Shown here in pieces: positions 8,747 through 17,091 of a stretch of 64,000 nt of DNA. This DNA comes from Mesorhizobium loti CJ3sym (GTDB lineage Bacteria; Pseudomonadota; Alphaproteobacteria; Rhizobiales; Rhizobiaceae), in NCBI RefSeq assembly GCF_000472785.1, contig NZ_AXAL01000009.1:224463-288462 (forward strand), read 5' to 3'. Numbering within the stretch: the stretch's first letter is position 1; each line of letters begins with the position of its first letter. The notes under the pieces are model-generated. The model worked only from the letters and a program-made list of their open reading frames with translations, searched no databases and had not been told where the DNA came from. Both the position numbers and the translations under genes were made by a program.

Positions 8747-9202
8747 TCACCCCGAAAACCGCGGCGCCAGTTCCTCGATGCGGCGGATCATGGCCTGGAA
8801 TTCCTCGGAAATGCGCTGATGCAGCTTCATCGCCACCTCGGGATATTCCTCCAGGATGCGGCGAAACATCTTTCGGCTCAGCCGGATCACTTCCGCATCG
8901 GTGGCGGCGGAGGCGCTCGTCAGCCGCTTCGTGTCGGCAATCAGTGCCAGTTCGCTCAGCATGGTGCCGGGTCCGGCGATACCGATCGGGATGCGCTCAC
9001 CGTCCTGCTCGCGATAGAGCGCGATCTTGCCGCTGACCACGACATAGGCCGAATCGGCCTCGTCGTCCTCGCGGTAGAGCTTGCGGTCGGTTTGCAGGAA
9101 GGTGGTCTCGGCACCGAAGGCGAGCAGGCGCAGTTGTTCCTGCGTGAAACCCTGGAAGAGCCTCACGGCGGACAGGATGCGGATATCGTCATCCAGCGCC
9201 AT
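8747..9202 (-). CDS. Cyclic-nucleotide-binding (Crp-type sensor) domain protein without DNA-binding domain
   Basis: A 151-residue single-domain protein with the cNMP-binding beta-barrel: VRLFQGFTQEQLRLLAFGAE, YREDDEADSAYVVVSGKIAL, and the phosphate-binding cassette region GPGTMLSELALIADTKRLTSA. There is no helix-turn-helix, so it is not a Crp/Fnr regulator by itself. In Brucella and other Hyphomicrobiales a gene annotated as a cAMP-dependent protein kinase regulatory-subunit-like protein lies beside the OtpR/CenR response regulator; the same pair occurs here. It may modulate signalling by binding cAMP or cGMP. Confidence 0.85.
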   Translation of the reverse strand: MALDDDIRILSAVRLFQGFTQEQLRLLAFGAETTFLQTDRKLYREDDEADSAYVVVSGKIALYREQDGERIPIGIAGPGTMLSELALIADTKRLTSASAATDAEVIRLSRKMFRRILEEYPEVAMKLHQRISEEFQAMIRRIEELAPRFSG

Positions 9203-9271
9203 CTCTAGCTGCGTCCCCGAACGGTCAGTCCAATCCCTCCTTCACGAGTAGATCCCGAATCCCTCTCCACA

Positions 9272-9293
9272 GGACCGCACCCGAAAGCGGTCC
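9272..9293. repeat. Short hairpin between response regulator and cNMP gene
   Basis: GGACCGC (9272-9278) pairs with GCGGTCC (9287-9293). It has no T-run on the minus strand, so it may reduce rather than stop read-through from the response regulator gene into the cNMP-binding gene 122 bases downstream. Confidence 0.35.
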
Positions 9294-9324
9294 CGCCCAG
9301 ACCGCTCATTGGATAATGAAATGT

Positions 9325-10008
9325 TTAAGGAACCAGCTTGTAGCCGCCGCTTTCTGTCACAAGAATTTCCGCATTGGAAGGATCGCGCTCGATCTTCTGG
9401 CGCAGCCGGTAGACATGGGTTTCCAGCGTGTGCGTGGTGACGCCGGAATTGTAGCCCCAGACCTCCTCGAGCAGCACGTCGCGGGTCACTACTTTCTGGT
9501 CGGCGCGATAGAGATATTTGATGATCGAGGCTTCCTTCTCCGTCAGCCGCACCTTGCCGCCGCGCGGGTCGATGAGCAGCTTCTGGCTGGGCTTGAAGGT
9601 GTAGGGGCCGACCGAGAAGGTGGCATCCTCGCTCTGCTCGTGCTGGCGCAGCTGCGCACGGATGCGCGCCAGCAGCACCGCGAAGCGGAACGGCTTCGTC
9701 ACATAGTCGTTGGCGCCGGCCTCGAGACCCAGAATCGTGTCCGAATCGGTGTCGTGGCCGGTCAGCATGATGATGGGCGCCTTATAGCCGCCCTTGCGCA
9801 GGATCTTCACCGCCTCGCGGCCATCCATGTCGGGCAGGCCGACATCCATGATGAGCAGGTCGATAAGGCCGCCGCGTGCGGCGGTGACGCCTTTTGCCGC
9901 GGTCGCTTCCTGCAGCACGTCGAATTCCTCGTAAAGGGCAAGTTGCTCGACCAGTGTGCCGCGCAGGTCGTCATCGTCGTCGACGATCAGGATGGTGCGT
10001 GAAGTCAT
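9325..10008 (-). CDS. cenR: OmpR-family response regulator, CenR/OtpR type
   Basis: A 227-residue response regulator. The receiver domain (1-120) has the acidic pocket (IVDDDDDL), the phospho-acceptor Asp in LLIMDVGLPDMDG and the conserved Lys in YVTKPF. A winged-helix DNA-binding domain follows (about 135-227, VRLTEKEASIIKYLYR, VWGYNSGVTTHTLETHVYRLRQK). The VTTHTLETHVYRLRQKIE segment and the neighbouring cNMP-binding gene match the CenR of Caulobacter/OtpR of Brucella group, which controls cell-envelope genes. The partner kinase is not in the window. A perfect 15-base palindrome lies about 20 bases upstream of the start codon. Confidence 0.82.
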   Translation of the reverse strand: MTSRTILIVDDDDDLRGTLVEQLALYEEFDVLQEATAAKGVTAARGGLIDLLIMDVGLPDMDGREAVKILRKGGYKAPIIMLTGHDTDSDTILGLEAGANDYVTKPFRFAVLLARIRAQLRQHEQSEDATFSVGPYTFKPSQKLLIDPRGGKVRLTEKEASIIKYLYRADQKVVTRDVLLEEVWGYNSGVTTHTLETHVYRLRQKIERDPSNAEILVTESGGYKLVP

Positions 10009-10028
10009 GGATCAATCCGTTGTTTTGA

Positions 10029-10043
10029 AAATGAAATTCATTT
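10029..10043. promoter_or_regulatory. Perfect palindrome upstream of the response regulator
   Basis: AAATGAAATTCATTT is a perfect 7+1+7 palindrome, 20 bases before the response regulator ATG (minus strand) and about 60 bases before the divergent L,D-transpeptidase. Position and symmetry suggest an operator, possibly for autoregulation. The binding protein is unknown. Confidence 0.5.
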
Positions 10044-10104
10044 GACCGCTGCGTATTTATGCGGAAGCTGGCGTACACAATAGCCGATCACAGTGATTTG
10101 TTCA

Positions 10105-10689
10105 GTGGCACGATCATACAAGAAAAAACGCGATCGCAATGCAGCCGGCGCAATTTTGGTAAAAGGGCTGCGTGTGCTGACCGTGCGGGCAAGGCCTGGC
10201 CACCCCACCCAAGGCCTGCTGCAGGCCGGAAAAACGGTGTTTGCCTGTGCGCTGGGGCGGGGTGGCATTTCGGCCGACAAGCGCGAGGGCGACGGCGCCA
10301 CGCCGCTCGGCCCGATGCGGATCCTGTCGGGTTACTTCAGGCGAGATCAGTTTGCCGGTGGCCGCCGGACGCGGCTGGCGATGACGCCGATAGGGCCCGA
10401 TCTTGGCTGGTGCGAGGTACCGGACGACCGCAACTATAACAGGCCGGTCAAAATCCCCTATGGCGCCAGCCATGAACGCATGCGGCGCGACGACCGGCTC
10501 TATGACGCATGCCTGGTGCTCGACTGGAACATTGCGCCGCGCCGCCGCGGGCGCGGCAGCGCCATCTTCTTCCACCTGGCGCGCCCCGGTTTCACGCCGA
10601 CGCAAGGCTGCGTCGCGGTGACCGCGCGGACCATGGCGCGGCTGCTGCCGCTGCTGTCGGATCGGACGGTGGTGAGGGTGGTGAGGTAG
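10105..10689 (+). CDS. L,D-transpeptidase (YkuD) family protein
   Basis: About 194 residues with the YkuD catalytic motif: the His and Cys lie in FFHLARPGFTPTQGCVAV near the C-terminus. The rest matches the COG3786-like branch (DGATPLGPMRI, WCEVPDDRNYNRPV). Such enzymes make 3-3 cross-links in peptidoglycan or attach proteins to it. No signal peptide is visible. The start is uncertain: there is no ATG, and GTG at 10093, GTG at 10105 or TTG near 10159 are possible, none with a strong ribosome site. The stop codon TAG is the first bases of a 9-bp tandem repeat. Confidence 0.78.
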   Translation: MARSYKKKRDRNAAGAILVKGLRVLTVRARPGHPTQGLLQAGKTVFACALGRGGISADKREGDGATPLGPMRILSGYFRRDQFAGGRRTRLAMTPIGPDLGWCEVPDDRNYNRPVKIPYGASHERMRRDDRLYDACLVLDWNIAPRRRGRGSAIFFHLARPGFTPTQGCVAVTARTMARLLPLLSDRTVVRVVR

Positions 10690-10770
10690 GGCAGTAGGGC
10701 AGTAGGGCAGTAGGGCAGTAGGGCAGTAGGGCAGTAGGGCAGTAGGGCAGTAGGGCAGTAGGGCAGTAGG
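10687..10770. repeat. 9-bp tandem repeat (GCAGTAGGG), about nine units
   Basis: GCAGTAGGG is repeated head to tail without error for about nine units between the stop codons of two convergent genes. The preceding TAGG is the end of a further partial unit and includes the L,D-transpeptidase stop codon. Perfect short repeats like this change copy number by slippage. The unit length is a multiple of three, and the repeat lies outside both coding regions. Confidence 0.97.
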
Positions 10771-10798
10771 AAGTGTCTTCCGGTGCTACCTTGCGTTT

Positions 10799-10825
10799 CC
10801 CCTACTGCCGTACTGCCCTACTGCC
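10799..10825. repeat. Inverted copies of the 9-bp repeat
   Basis: Three units of the same repeat in opposite orientation (CCCTACTGCC type, one with a single substitution) lie 28 bases after the direct array and end right at the DUF1127 stop codon. Together the two arrays can form a long hairpin in RNA from either strand, and probably act as the shared terminator of the convergent genes. Confidence 0.85.
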
Positions 10826-11077
10826 TTATTCCCCTAACTTCCGTCTCGGCTGCTGCCAGCCGATGTCGAGCAGGCCCAGACGGCCGATCTCGCGGTCCAT
10901 GGCCCGGGCGATGTCCTTGCGGCCAGCGCCGATGTCACGCAACTGGCGATCAGACAGATCCTCGACGTTCTGGTGCGGAAGATGGACCGCGACCCTGGCC
11001 TGACGCAGCCAGTCACGGACTGCCGACAGCCAGGCCGGCCGGGCGATGTATGCAGGATGAAGAGCGATGTGAGACAT
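10826..11077 (-). CDS. DUF1127 small protein
   Basis: An 83-residue protein with the DUF1127 motif at its centre: NVEDLSDRQLRDIGAGRKDI. These small, basic alphaproteobacterial proteins are often stress-induced and some have been linked to RNA binding and turnover; the role of this one is unknown. The N-terminal part (MSHIALHPAYIARPAWLSAV) is of the longer DUF1127 type. It is divergent from the LysR gene at 11243 and its stop codon abuts the inverted units of the 9-bp repeat. Confidence 0.85.
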   Translation of the reverse strand: MSHIALHPAYIARPAWLSAVRDWLRQARVAVHLPHQNVEDLSDRQLRDIGAGRKDIARAMDREIGRLGLLDIGWQQPRRKLGE

Positions 11078-11142
11078 GATCTGATCCGTTCTCTCCGGAC
11101 TTCAAATCCGGTTTAATGGTACTTCGATGATCACATCATGCC

Positions 11143-11185
11143 TGATTGAAATCTTGGGAGGAAATGAGTAGTTTTTGCTCAATCA
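11143..11185. promoter_or_regulatory. Inverted TGATTGA half-sites in a divergent promoter region
   Basis: TGATTGA (11143-11149) and TCAATCA (11179-11185) form an inverted pair in the intergenic region between the DUF1127 gene and the LysR gene. LysR regulators usually bind such spaced dyads near their own start. This is only a candidate; no experimental motif is known to me. Confidence 0.35.
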
Positions 11186-11242
11186 TCAAGTTTAATTTGA
11201 GGATCCGAACGCCATGGTCCGTTCTTTCGAGGTCACGCGCTG

Positions 11243-12175
11243 ATGGCCCGCCTGCTGCCCGGAACACGTGCGCTGAGGACCTTCGAGGCGGCGGCGCGGC
11301 ACCTCAATTTCACCCGTGCCGCCGACGAGCTCGGGCTGACGCCGGCCGCCGTCAGCCACCAGGTCAAGGAAATAGAGGACCAGCTCGACCTGGTGCTGTT
11401 CACGCGCACCAGCCGCACCATGCGGCTGACGGAAGCGGGAAACGTGTTGTTCGAGGCGTCGATCGACGCGCTCGACCTGCTCAACCGGGCGGTGTCCCGG
11501 GCTCGCAAGATGACGCGCGGCACGGCGCTGCTGAAGGTGACGCTCGACGCGCAGTTCGCGACAAAATGGCTGATGCGGCGCGTTGATGATTTCCGCCGTC
11601 AAAGGCCGGGCATCGAGTTGCGCTTCGACATCACCTACGATGTCAGGGACTTCGAGCGCGACGACGTCGATATCGGTATCCGCTTCGGCACCGGCAAATA
11701 TCCGGGGCTATGCGCGCACCGGCTGTTCGAAAACATCATCATCCCGGTGTGCAGCCCCGCACTGCTCGCCTCAGGCCCGCCGCTCAATGAGCCGCGCGAT
11801 CTGTTCCAGCACACGCTGGCGCATATCGAATGGTCGCGGCAAGGCGTCACCTGGCCGAACTGGAGCATGTGGATGCAGGCGGCCGGCGTCGACGATTTCG
11901 ACGACAGCCGCACCCTCGTCTTCGGCTCCTCGACCGATGCCACGCAGGCGGCACTCGACGGCAATGCGGTGGCGCTGGCCGACTTCGCCATGGTGGCCAA
12001 CGACCTGTCGCAGGGACGTCTTGTCCGCCCCTTCCAGCTCGGCATCAAGGTCGCGCCGGAGTTCGCCTATTTCCTGGTCTATCCGCAAACCGTGAAGGAC
12101 GACGCGCGCATCGTCGCATTTCGCGAATGGCTTCTTGAGGAAGCGGCAAAGACGCCCAGCACGGACAAGGCATAG
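11243..12175 (+). CDS. LysR-family transcriptional regulator, GcvA-like
   Basis: A 310-residue regulator. The winged helix-turn-helix is at residues 8-65 (LRTFEAAARHLNFTRAADEL, TPAAVSHQVKEIEDQL), followed by a LysR substrate-binding domain. The opening and the AAARHLNFT segment are typical of the GcvA/AmpR branch. Targets are unknown; the divergent DUF1127 gene and the region between them are the obvious candidates. It starts at an ATG without a strong ribosome site and ends 28 bases before the end of the convergent glycosyltransferase gene. Confidence 0.88.
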   Translation: MARLLPGTRALRTFEAAARHLNFTRAADELGLTPAAVSHQVKEIEDQLDLVLFTRTSRTMRLTEAGNVLFEASIDALDLLNRAVSRARKMTRGTALLKVTLDAQFATKWLMRRVDDFRRQRPGIELRFDITYDVRDFERDDVDIGIRFGTGKYPGLCAHRLFENIIIPVCSPALLASGPPLNEPRDLFQHTLAHIEWSRQGVTWPNWSMWMQAAGVDDFDDSRTLVFGSSTDATQAALDGNAVALADFAMVANDLSQGRLVRPFQLGIKVAPEFAYFLVYPQTVKDDARIVAFREWLLEEAAKTPSTDKA

Positions 12176-12203
12176 GCCGGTTCCGCCGCGCTCGGTCCTT
12201 GGT

Positions 12204-12941
12204 TCACGACCGGGCGTTGTGACCGAAGACCATCCTTGTGTACTTCTTCCACTTCCATTTCAGGCTCTTGTACAAACGCGGGTATCTTTTCGCGGAAATG
12301 GAGGTCTCAAACGCTCCGTTTTCGCTTCCCTGCTCGACAATCGGCCGTTCGAACCACAGCATTTCAATGCCGAGCTTCTCATCCATCTGTTCGACCTGGT
12401 GGTCGATCGAGGTGTATATCTTGTTCTGATCGATCCAGGCGCAACGGGCTTCGGCGACCGGACGGGTGATGAGGTAGGAATCGGTGCATCTGGCATGGAG
12501 TGCCGGGTAGAGCCTTTGACCCTTGCGCAATTTCCAGCTCGGCGTGTAGTAGTTGCTGCCATTGCCGAGATAGATGACGGCCTTGCGCGTGGGGCTGCCG
12601 AGCTCGGTCAGCCCTTGCCGGAACTTGGCGACAAAGTCGCGGGCAAGGAAGACATCGTCCTCGAACACCAGGCAATAGGGCAGGTCGGTTTCGAGGAAAT
12701 CGCGCCAGATGCCGACATGCTTCAGCGCCAGCGAAACGGCCGGTGGGTGGGTAAAGGCAGGGGCGACGAGCTCGTTGCGGATCTCCGGGGTGATATCCGG
12801 CCGATCCCAGTCCGTGTAAAAATAGACCGGCACGCCGCGCCGCTCGAACTCGCGGACGATGTGGCGGCGCCGGTCGTCGTAACCTTGCTTGACGTGACAG
12901 ATCCGGGTGAACACCAGGTCGCGTGGAAATTCGTCTGCCAT
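12204..12941 (-). CDS. Glycosyltransferase family 25 (LPS-type) protein
   Basis: A 245-residue GT25 enzyme. These transfer a sugar, often galactose, to lipopolysaccharide or a similar acceptor in the cytoplasm. Visible features are the N-terminal RICHVKQGYDDRRRHI, the acidic metal-binding motif in YCLVFEDDVFLARDF, and a basic C-terminus (KSLKWKWKKYTRM) that may contact the membrane. The ATG at 12941 is preferred over the in-frame TTG at 12947. It is the last gene of the cluster that starts at tsaD and lies 15 bases after the DUF1761 gene. Confidence 0.82.
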   Translation of the reverse strand: MADEFPRDLVFTRICHVKQGYDDRRRHIVREFERRGVPVYFYTDWDRPDITPEIRNELVAPAFTHPPAVSLALKHVGIWRDFLETDLPYCLVFEDDVFLARDFVAKFRQGLTELGSPTRKAVIYLGNGSNYYTPSWKLRKGQRLYPALHARCTDSYLITRPVAEARCAWIDQNKIYTSIDHQVEQMDEKLGIEMLWFERPIVEQGSENGAFETSISAKRYPRLYKSLKWKWKKYTRMVFGHNARS

Positions 12942-12956
12942 CGTCAATGCACTGTC

Positions 12957-13373
12957 CTAGCTTGCCGTGGCGCCGAACCAGCCGATCACCGCGCCGATGA
13001 TCAGCAAGACACCCAGCCAGTGGCCGCCGTCGATGAGGGTCAGGTCCCAGCCGAAATTCTCATAGCGATGGTTGACCGACAGGGTCGTGGCGACGAAACC
13101 CAGCCAAAGCACGAAGCCGAAAATCAAGCCTGCGAGCCATGTCGGTTCGCCACCGGTCATCGCGCCGACGACCAGGGCCATGATGTAGGCCATGACCAGT
13201 TCAGCGATGAAGCTGATGATAAAGGGTAAAGGCGATTTCTTCATGGTCGTGGCATCGAGCCTGGCTGCCTTCAGCCACGGCTTGCTCAACGCCATGTACC
13301 ATGCGGCGCCGAACAGCCAGGCCACGACAGCGGCGACGATCACCGCCAGCCAGTTCACTGCTGAAAAATCCAT
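12957..13373 (-). CDS. DUF1761 integral membrane protein
   Basis: A 138-residue protein with four probable membrane helices and the DUF1761 hallmark at the N-terminus (VVAWLFGAAWYMALSKPWLK) and middle (WLAGLIFGFVLWLGFVATT). Function is unknown. It sits between the methyltransferase and the glycosyltransferase on the minus strand. Confidence 0.85.
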   Translation of the reverse strand: MDFSAVNWLAVIVAAVVAWLFGAAWYMALSKPWLKAARLDATTMKKSPLPFIISFIAELVMAYIMALVVGAMTGGEPTWLAGLIFGFVLWLGFVATTLSVNHRYENFGWDLTLIDGGHWLGVLLIIGAVIGWFGATAS

Positions 13374-13442
13374 GAGCTTCCCCCTCCAGACACAGGCCGA
13401 GCACCCTGCATGTGCCTTGTATCGAGCGCTTCGGCGATGGCG

Positions 13443-14099
13443 TCAAGCAAACCGCCAGACAGTGGTGCGCTTGACCAACGCGTCCTCCAATGCCCGGGTG
13501 ACGGCGACTTCATAGACGGCAAGCGGTTCCAGCCCGGCCGTTGGCATGTATGACCGACCGGGATCGCCAACGAAGATTTCGGCGCCGCGTGCCTTGAGTG
13601 TCGCGAACCATGGCATCAAGAGATCGGCGAAGGATTTGTCGTAGAAAACGTCGCCGGCCAGGATCACGTCCCAGCCTGCATCGGTGCCGATGCAGTCGGT
13701 ACCGAGGAATTTGATCTGGACGTCATTGGCCTCGCCGTTGAGGCGGATCGCGGTGGCGCAGAACGGATCGATGTCGGCGGCGATCACCTCAACGGCGCCC
13801 GCCTTGGCTGCGGCGATGCCGACGAGGCCGGAGCCCGAGGCGAAGTCGAGCACGCGCTTGCTTCGCACCTTGTCGGGATTGTCGAGGACATAGCGGGCGA
13901 GGCCCTGGCCGCCGGCCCAGGCAAAGGCCCAGAAGGGCGGTGGCAGGCCGATCTCGACCAGTTCGTCCTCGGTTCGCTGCCAAAGATCGTGCGCTTCATC
14001 GGCGAGATGAAGCTGGATTTCTGGCACATGCGGCGGCGCTATCAGCGCCGTGTTGTCGAGAATGAATTTTTGTGCGCTGTTTGGCGTAAGGACCGTCAC
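13443..14099 (-). CDS. Class I SAM-dependent methyltransferase (COG3897, ETFB-lysine/nicotinamide-type)
   Basis: A 218-residue methyltransferase. Motif I is KRVLDFASGSGLVGIAAAK, the acidic loop is AADIDPFCATA, and the segment WDVILAGDVFYDKSF gives motif IV. Of known branches it is closest to the predicted nicotinamide N-methylase/ETFB lysine methyltransferase family, so the substrate may be a protein lysine. The start is the GTG at 14099, whose GTGA overlaps the stop of the EVE gene by four bases; the longer open frame upstream is inside the EVE gene and not believable. Confidence 0.83.
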   Translation of the reverse strand: MTVLTPNSAQKFILDNTALIAPPHVPEIQLHLADEAHDLWQRTEDELVEIGLPPPFWAFAWAGGQGLARYVLDNPDKVRSKRVLDFASGSGLVGIAAAKAGAVEVIAADIDPFCATAIRLNGEANDVQIKFLGTDCIGTDAGWDVILAGDVFYDKSFADLLMPWFATLKARGAEIFVGDPGRSYMPTAGLEPLAVYEVAVTRALEDALVKRTTVWRFA

Positions 14100-14521
14100 G
14101 GAGCAGGTATCAGGCCGCCCATGCGGCAGACTTCCTTCCATTCGGCCGGGGTCACCGGCTGCACGGAGAGCCGCCCGAGCCGCACCAGTGCCATCTCGGC
14201 AAGCTCGGGATTGGCCTTGACCTGTTCCAGCGTCGGCGGGTTCGGCATGTCCTTGACGGCACGGATGTCGACGCATTCCCAGCGCGGGTCGTCCGATGTG
14301 GTGTCGGGATGGGCGAGCGCGCAGACCTCGGCGATGCCGACCACGTTCAGCCCCTCATTGGAGTGGTAGAAGAAGCCGAGATCGCCGATCTGCATGGCCT
14401 TCATGTTGTTGCGGGCGGCGTAATTGCGCACGCCGTCCCATTGCGTGCCAGCCTTGCCTTTGGCCTTCAGCATCTCGAAGGAGAACTTGAACGGCTCCGA
14501 TTTGAACAGCCAGTGGTTCAT
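14096..14521 (-). CDS. EVE-domain protein
   Basis: A 141-residue single EVE (PUA-like) domain: NHWLFKSEPFKFSFEML, WDGVRNYAARNNMKAM, GDLGFFYHSNEG and GIAEV. EVE domains bind modified bases in nucleic acids, and this stand-alone form is widespread in proteobacteria. Located in the tsaD-gpsA-YciI-EVE string, an order seen in other rhizobia. It overlaps the next gene by four bases, indicating coupling. Confidence 0.9.
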   Translation of the reverse strand: MNHWLFKSEPFKFSFEMLKAKGKAGTQWDGVRNYAARNNMKAMQIGDLGFFYHSNEGLNVVGIAEVCALAHPDTTSDDPRWECVDIRAVKDMPNPPTLEQVKANPELAEMALVRLGRLSVQPVTPAEWKEVCRMGGLIPAP

Positions 14522-14561
14522 TTTTTCTCCTCCTCGCGGGCCAATTGCGGACTACCGGAAA

Positions 14562-14858
14562 TTAACTAGCCGCCGGCTTGTTGAACGTCCAGTTCCACTG
14601 GCGGATTTCGACGCTTTCGAACAGCCCGGCCTTGGCGTAGGGGTCGGCGGCCGACAGGGCTTGTGCCGCCGCAAGGTCCGGCGCCTCGACGACCACGAGG
14701 CTGCCATTCGGCTTGCCTTCGGCATCGAGGAACGGGCCGGCAAAGGCCAGTTTCTTCTCCGCATTCAGCCCTTCGAGAAAAGCAACATGCACCGGCCGCG
14801 TGTCGATGCGCACCTGCAGGCTTCCGGGCTTGTCCTTGCAAACAAAAGCAAACAGCAT
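14562..14858 (-). CDS. YciI-like protein
   Basis: A 98-residue ferredoxin-like fold protein of the YciI family: MLFAFVCKDKPGSLQVR, then FLEGLNAEKKLAFAGPFLD and SAADPYAKAGLFESVEIRQWNW. The conserved His (RPVHVAFL) and Asp (AADPYAKAG) of the family's putative active site are present. The biochemical role is not known. It is 32 bases downstream of gpsA. Confidence 0.9.
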   Translation of the reverse strand: MLFAFVCKDKPGSLQVRIDTRPVHVAFLEGLNAEKKLAFAGPFLDAEGKPNGSLVVVEAPDLAAAQALSAADPYAKAGLFESVEIRQWNWTFNKPAAS

Positions 14859-14890
14859 GGTCTTTCTCCTGGTCGTTGGATCAAAAGGGA

Positions 14891-15907
14891 TCAGTCATTG
14901 GTTTCGGTCTTCAGCGGCCGGGTCATCAGGGCCGTCACAGCCTGGCGGATGGTGATGGTGCCATCCAGTATGGCCGCCACGGCGGCGATGATCGGCGCGT
15001 CGATGTTGCGTTCGGTGGCTATGCGGGCGGCGATGGCCGCTGTCGGCACACCCTCGGCCAGCGGCAAGCCAGCGAGCGGTCTACCCTGACCGAGTGCCAG
15101 CCCATAGGCAAAGTTGCGTGATTGCGCCGACGAACAGGTCAGCAGCAGGTCGCCAAGGCCGGAAAGCCCCATCAGTGTTTCGGGCCTGGCGCCGAAGGCG
15201 GCGCCGATACGGCGCAGTTCGACGAAGCCGCGGGTGACCATGGCGGCCTGGGCGCTGGCGCCGAGCCCGGCTCCGGTGACAGCACCCGCGGCGATGGCAA
15301 AGACATTCTTCAAAGCGCCGCCAATCTCGACGCCGATCAGGTCGTCGCTGGAATAGCAGCGCAGGTTTTCGGCGGAAAAGCGGGCGGCAAGATCGGCGGC
15401 AAGCGCCTCGTCGCCGGCGGCGACCACCACCGCTGTCGGCAGGCCGCGGGCAACGTCGGTGGCGAAGCTCGGGCCGGACAGTGCGGCGACCGGATTTCCC
15501 GGCAGGATTTCCTCGACAATTGCCGACAGCAAGGCGCCGGTGTCGCGCTCGATTCCCTTGGCGCAGAGAACAAGCGGGATATCTGAAGGCATATGGTCCT
15601 TCGCGGCCGCCAGCGTCGCCCGCAGCGATTGCGCCGGGGTTACCGCCAGCACGCAGTCGGCCCCGGCGAGCGCTGCCTTGATGTCTGATGTCGCCTCGAT
15701 GCCGGCCGCAATCGCAATGCCGGGCAAGTAGCGCGGGTTCTGGCCCTGGCCGATCGCGGCGACGGTTTCCGGGTCGCGCGCGAACAAGCGCACCGCATGG
15801 CCGGCGCGCAGCATGGCCAGCGCCAGCGCTGTACCCCACGCGCCGCCGCCGAGTACTGTGACGCGCCAGGCTTTTTGACCCGGCAGGTTCGCGGCTTCAC
15901 CAGTCAT
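14891..15907 (-). CDS. gpsA: Glycerol-3-phosphate dehydrogenase [NAD(P)+]
   Basis: A 338-residue cytoplasmic enzyme that reduces dihydroxyacetone phosphate to sn-glycerol-3-phosphate for phospholipid synthesis. The Rossmann motif is [18 protein letters not shown], the segment [13 protein letters not shown] and the catalytic Lys in [15 protein letters not shown] are intact, and the C-terminal domain ([14 protein letters not shown]... SRNFAYG) is complete. Its ATG overlaps the stop of tsaD by four bases. Confidence 0.97.
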   Translation of the reverse strand: MTGEAANLPGQKAWRVTVLGGGAWGTALALAMLRAGHAVRLFARDPETVAAIGQGQNPRYLPGIAIAAGIEATSDIKAALAGADCVLAVTPAQSLRATLAAAKDHMPSDIPLVLCAKGIERDTGALLSAIVEEILPGNPVAALSGPSFATDVARGLPTAVVVAAGDEALAADLAARFSAENLRCYSSDDLIGVEIGGALKNVFAIAAGAVTGAGLGASAQAAMVTRGFVELRRIGAAFGARPETLMGLSGLGDLLLTCSSAQSRNFAYGLALGQGRPLAGLPLAEGVPTAAIAARIATERNIDAPIIAAVAAILDGTITIRQAVTALMTRPLKTETND

Positions 15908-16992
15908 GCCTTGGCTCCGCGTCGGCCGGAACCGATCATCGGTGTGGATATGCTATCCAGCGGCCAGCGCGAGCGCGGCACGAAATCGAAGCCGTTCTCC
16001 TGCGCCATGCCTTCGCGCAGGCGTTCGATGCCGGCCCATGCGATCATCGCCGCATTGTCGGTGCACAGTTTCAGCGGCGGCGCGACGAAGATGAAGCCGG
16101 CGTCAGCGCAGAGCCGCTCCAGCGTTGCCTTGATGGTTCGGTTGGCGGCGACGCCGCCGGCGACGACCAGCGCGGGCTTCTTCGTGCCAGGAAATGTTTG
16201 GCTGAATCGTGTCAGTGCGCGGGAAACGCGGTCGGCCAGCGCATCGGCGACCGCCGCCTGGAACGAGGCGCAGATGTCGGCGACGTCCTGGTCGCTCAGC
16301 GGCGCGATCGCCGTCGCCGCCTGGCGTACGGCCGTCTTCAAGCCGGAGAAGGAGAAGTCGGGCTGCGCCGAGCCCTTCATCGGGCGCGGGAAGGCGAAGC
16401 GCGCGGCGTCGCCTGATACCGCTGCCTTCTCGACATTCGGCCCGCCGGGATAGGGCAGGCCGAGCATCTTGGCCGTCTTGTCGAAGGCCTCGCCGAGCGC
16501 GTCGTCGATGGTGGTGGCCCAGCGCTGATAGTCACCGACGCCGCGCACCGCCAGGATCTGCGTGTGGCCGCCGGAGACCAGCAGCAGCAGATAGGGGAAT
16601 TCGAGCCGGTCGGTCAGCCGGGCGGTCAAGGCATGGCCTTCGAGGTGGTTGATGGCGATCAGAGGCTTGTTCGCCGCTGCGGCGATCGCCTTGGCCGTCA
16701 TCAGCCCGACGATCAGCCCGCCGACCAGGCCGGGGCCGGCAGTGGCGGCGATCGCATCGATATCGGCAAGTCCAATGCCCGAATCGGCAAGTGCCGCCTC
16801 GATAATGCCGTCCAGCGCCTCGACATGGGCACGGGCGGCGATCTCCGGCACGACACCGCCGAAGGCGGCATGCTCCTCGATCTGGCTGAGCACGACGTTG
16901 GACAGGATTTTCGGCGCGGCATTGCCTTCCAGCGCCACGACGCTGGCAGCGGTCTCGTCACAACTCGTCTCGATGCCCAGAACGCGGATCAA
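15904..16992 (-). CDS. tsaD: tRNA N6-threonylcarbamoyladenosine transferase TsaD
   Basis: A 362-residue essential enzyme that, with TsaB and TsaE, transfers threonylcarbamoyl to A37 of ANN-decoding tRNAs. The start [14 protein letters not shown] is typical, the metal-binding pair is His116 and His120 (NHLEGH), and the ASKHA nucleotide-binding fold motifs ([18 protein letters not shown]) are complete. It is divergent from hemC with 99 bases between, the same arrangement as in many alphaproteobacteria. Confidence 0.97.
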   Translation of the reverse strand: MIRVLGIETSCDETAASVVALEGNAAPKILSNVVLSQIEEHAAFGGVVPEIAARAHVEALDGIIEAALADSGIGLADIDAIAATAGPGLVGGLIVGLMTAKAIAAAANKPLIAINHLEGHALTARLTDRLEFPYLLLLVSGGHTQILAVRGVGDYQRWATTIDDALGEAFDKTAKMLGLPYPGGPNVEKAAVSGDAARFAFPRPMKGSAQPDFSFSGLKTAVRQAATAIAPLSDQDVADICASFQAAVADALADRVSRALTRFSQTFPGTKKPALVVAGGVAANRTIKATLERLCADAGFIFVAPPLKLCTDNAAMIAWAGIERLREGMAQENGFDFVPRSRWPLDSISTPMIGSGRRGAKA

Positions 16993-17091
16993 TTCGTCGC
17001 TATTCCCGAAGATTGTATCGTGAAGCTTTCCCCTTTAGGAGAAAGCCCGAAAGGCCTCGCTTGCTCGGGGGGTTATCACGGACCGCGCGCC

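Noticed and set aside
8747..9202. Crp/Fnr transcription factor
   Set aside because: Only the cNMP-binding domain is present; the 151 residues leave no room for a helix-turn-helix.
10687..10770. CRISPR-like array
   Set aside because: The 9-bp units are head to tail with no spacers and no cas genes nearby; it is a simple tandem repeat.
16564..17091. Long N-terminal extension of the hemC frame
   Set aside because: This part is antisense to tsaD and shows no HemC similarity; the ATG at 17092 gives the complete enzyme.
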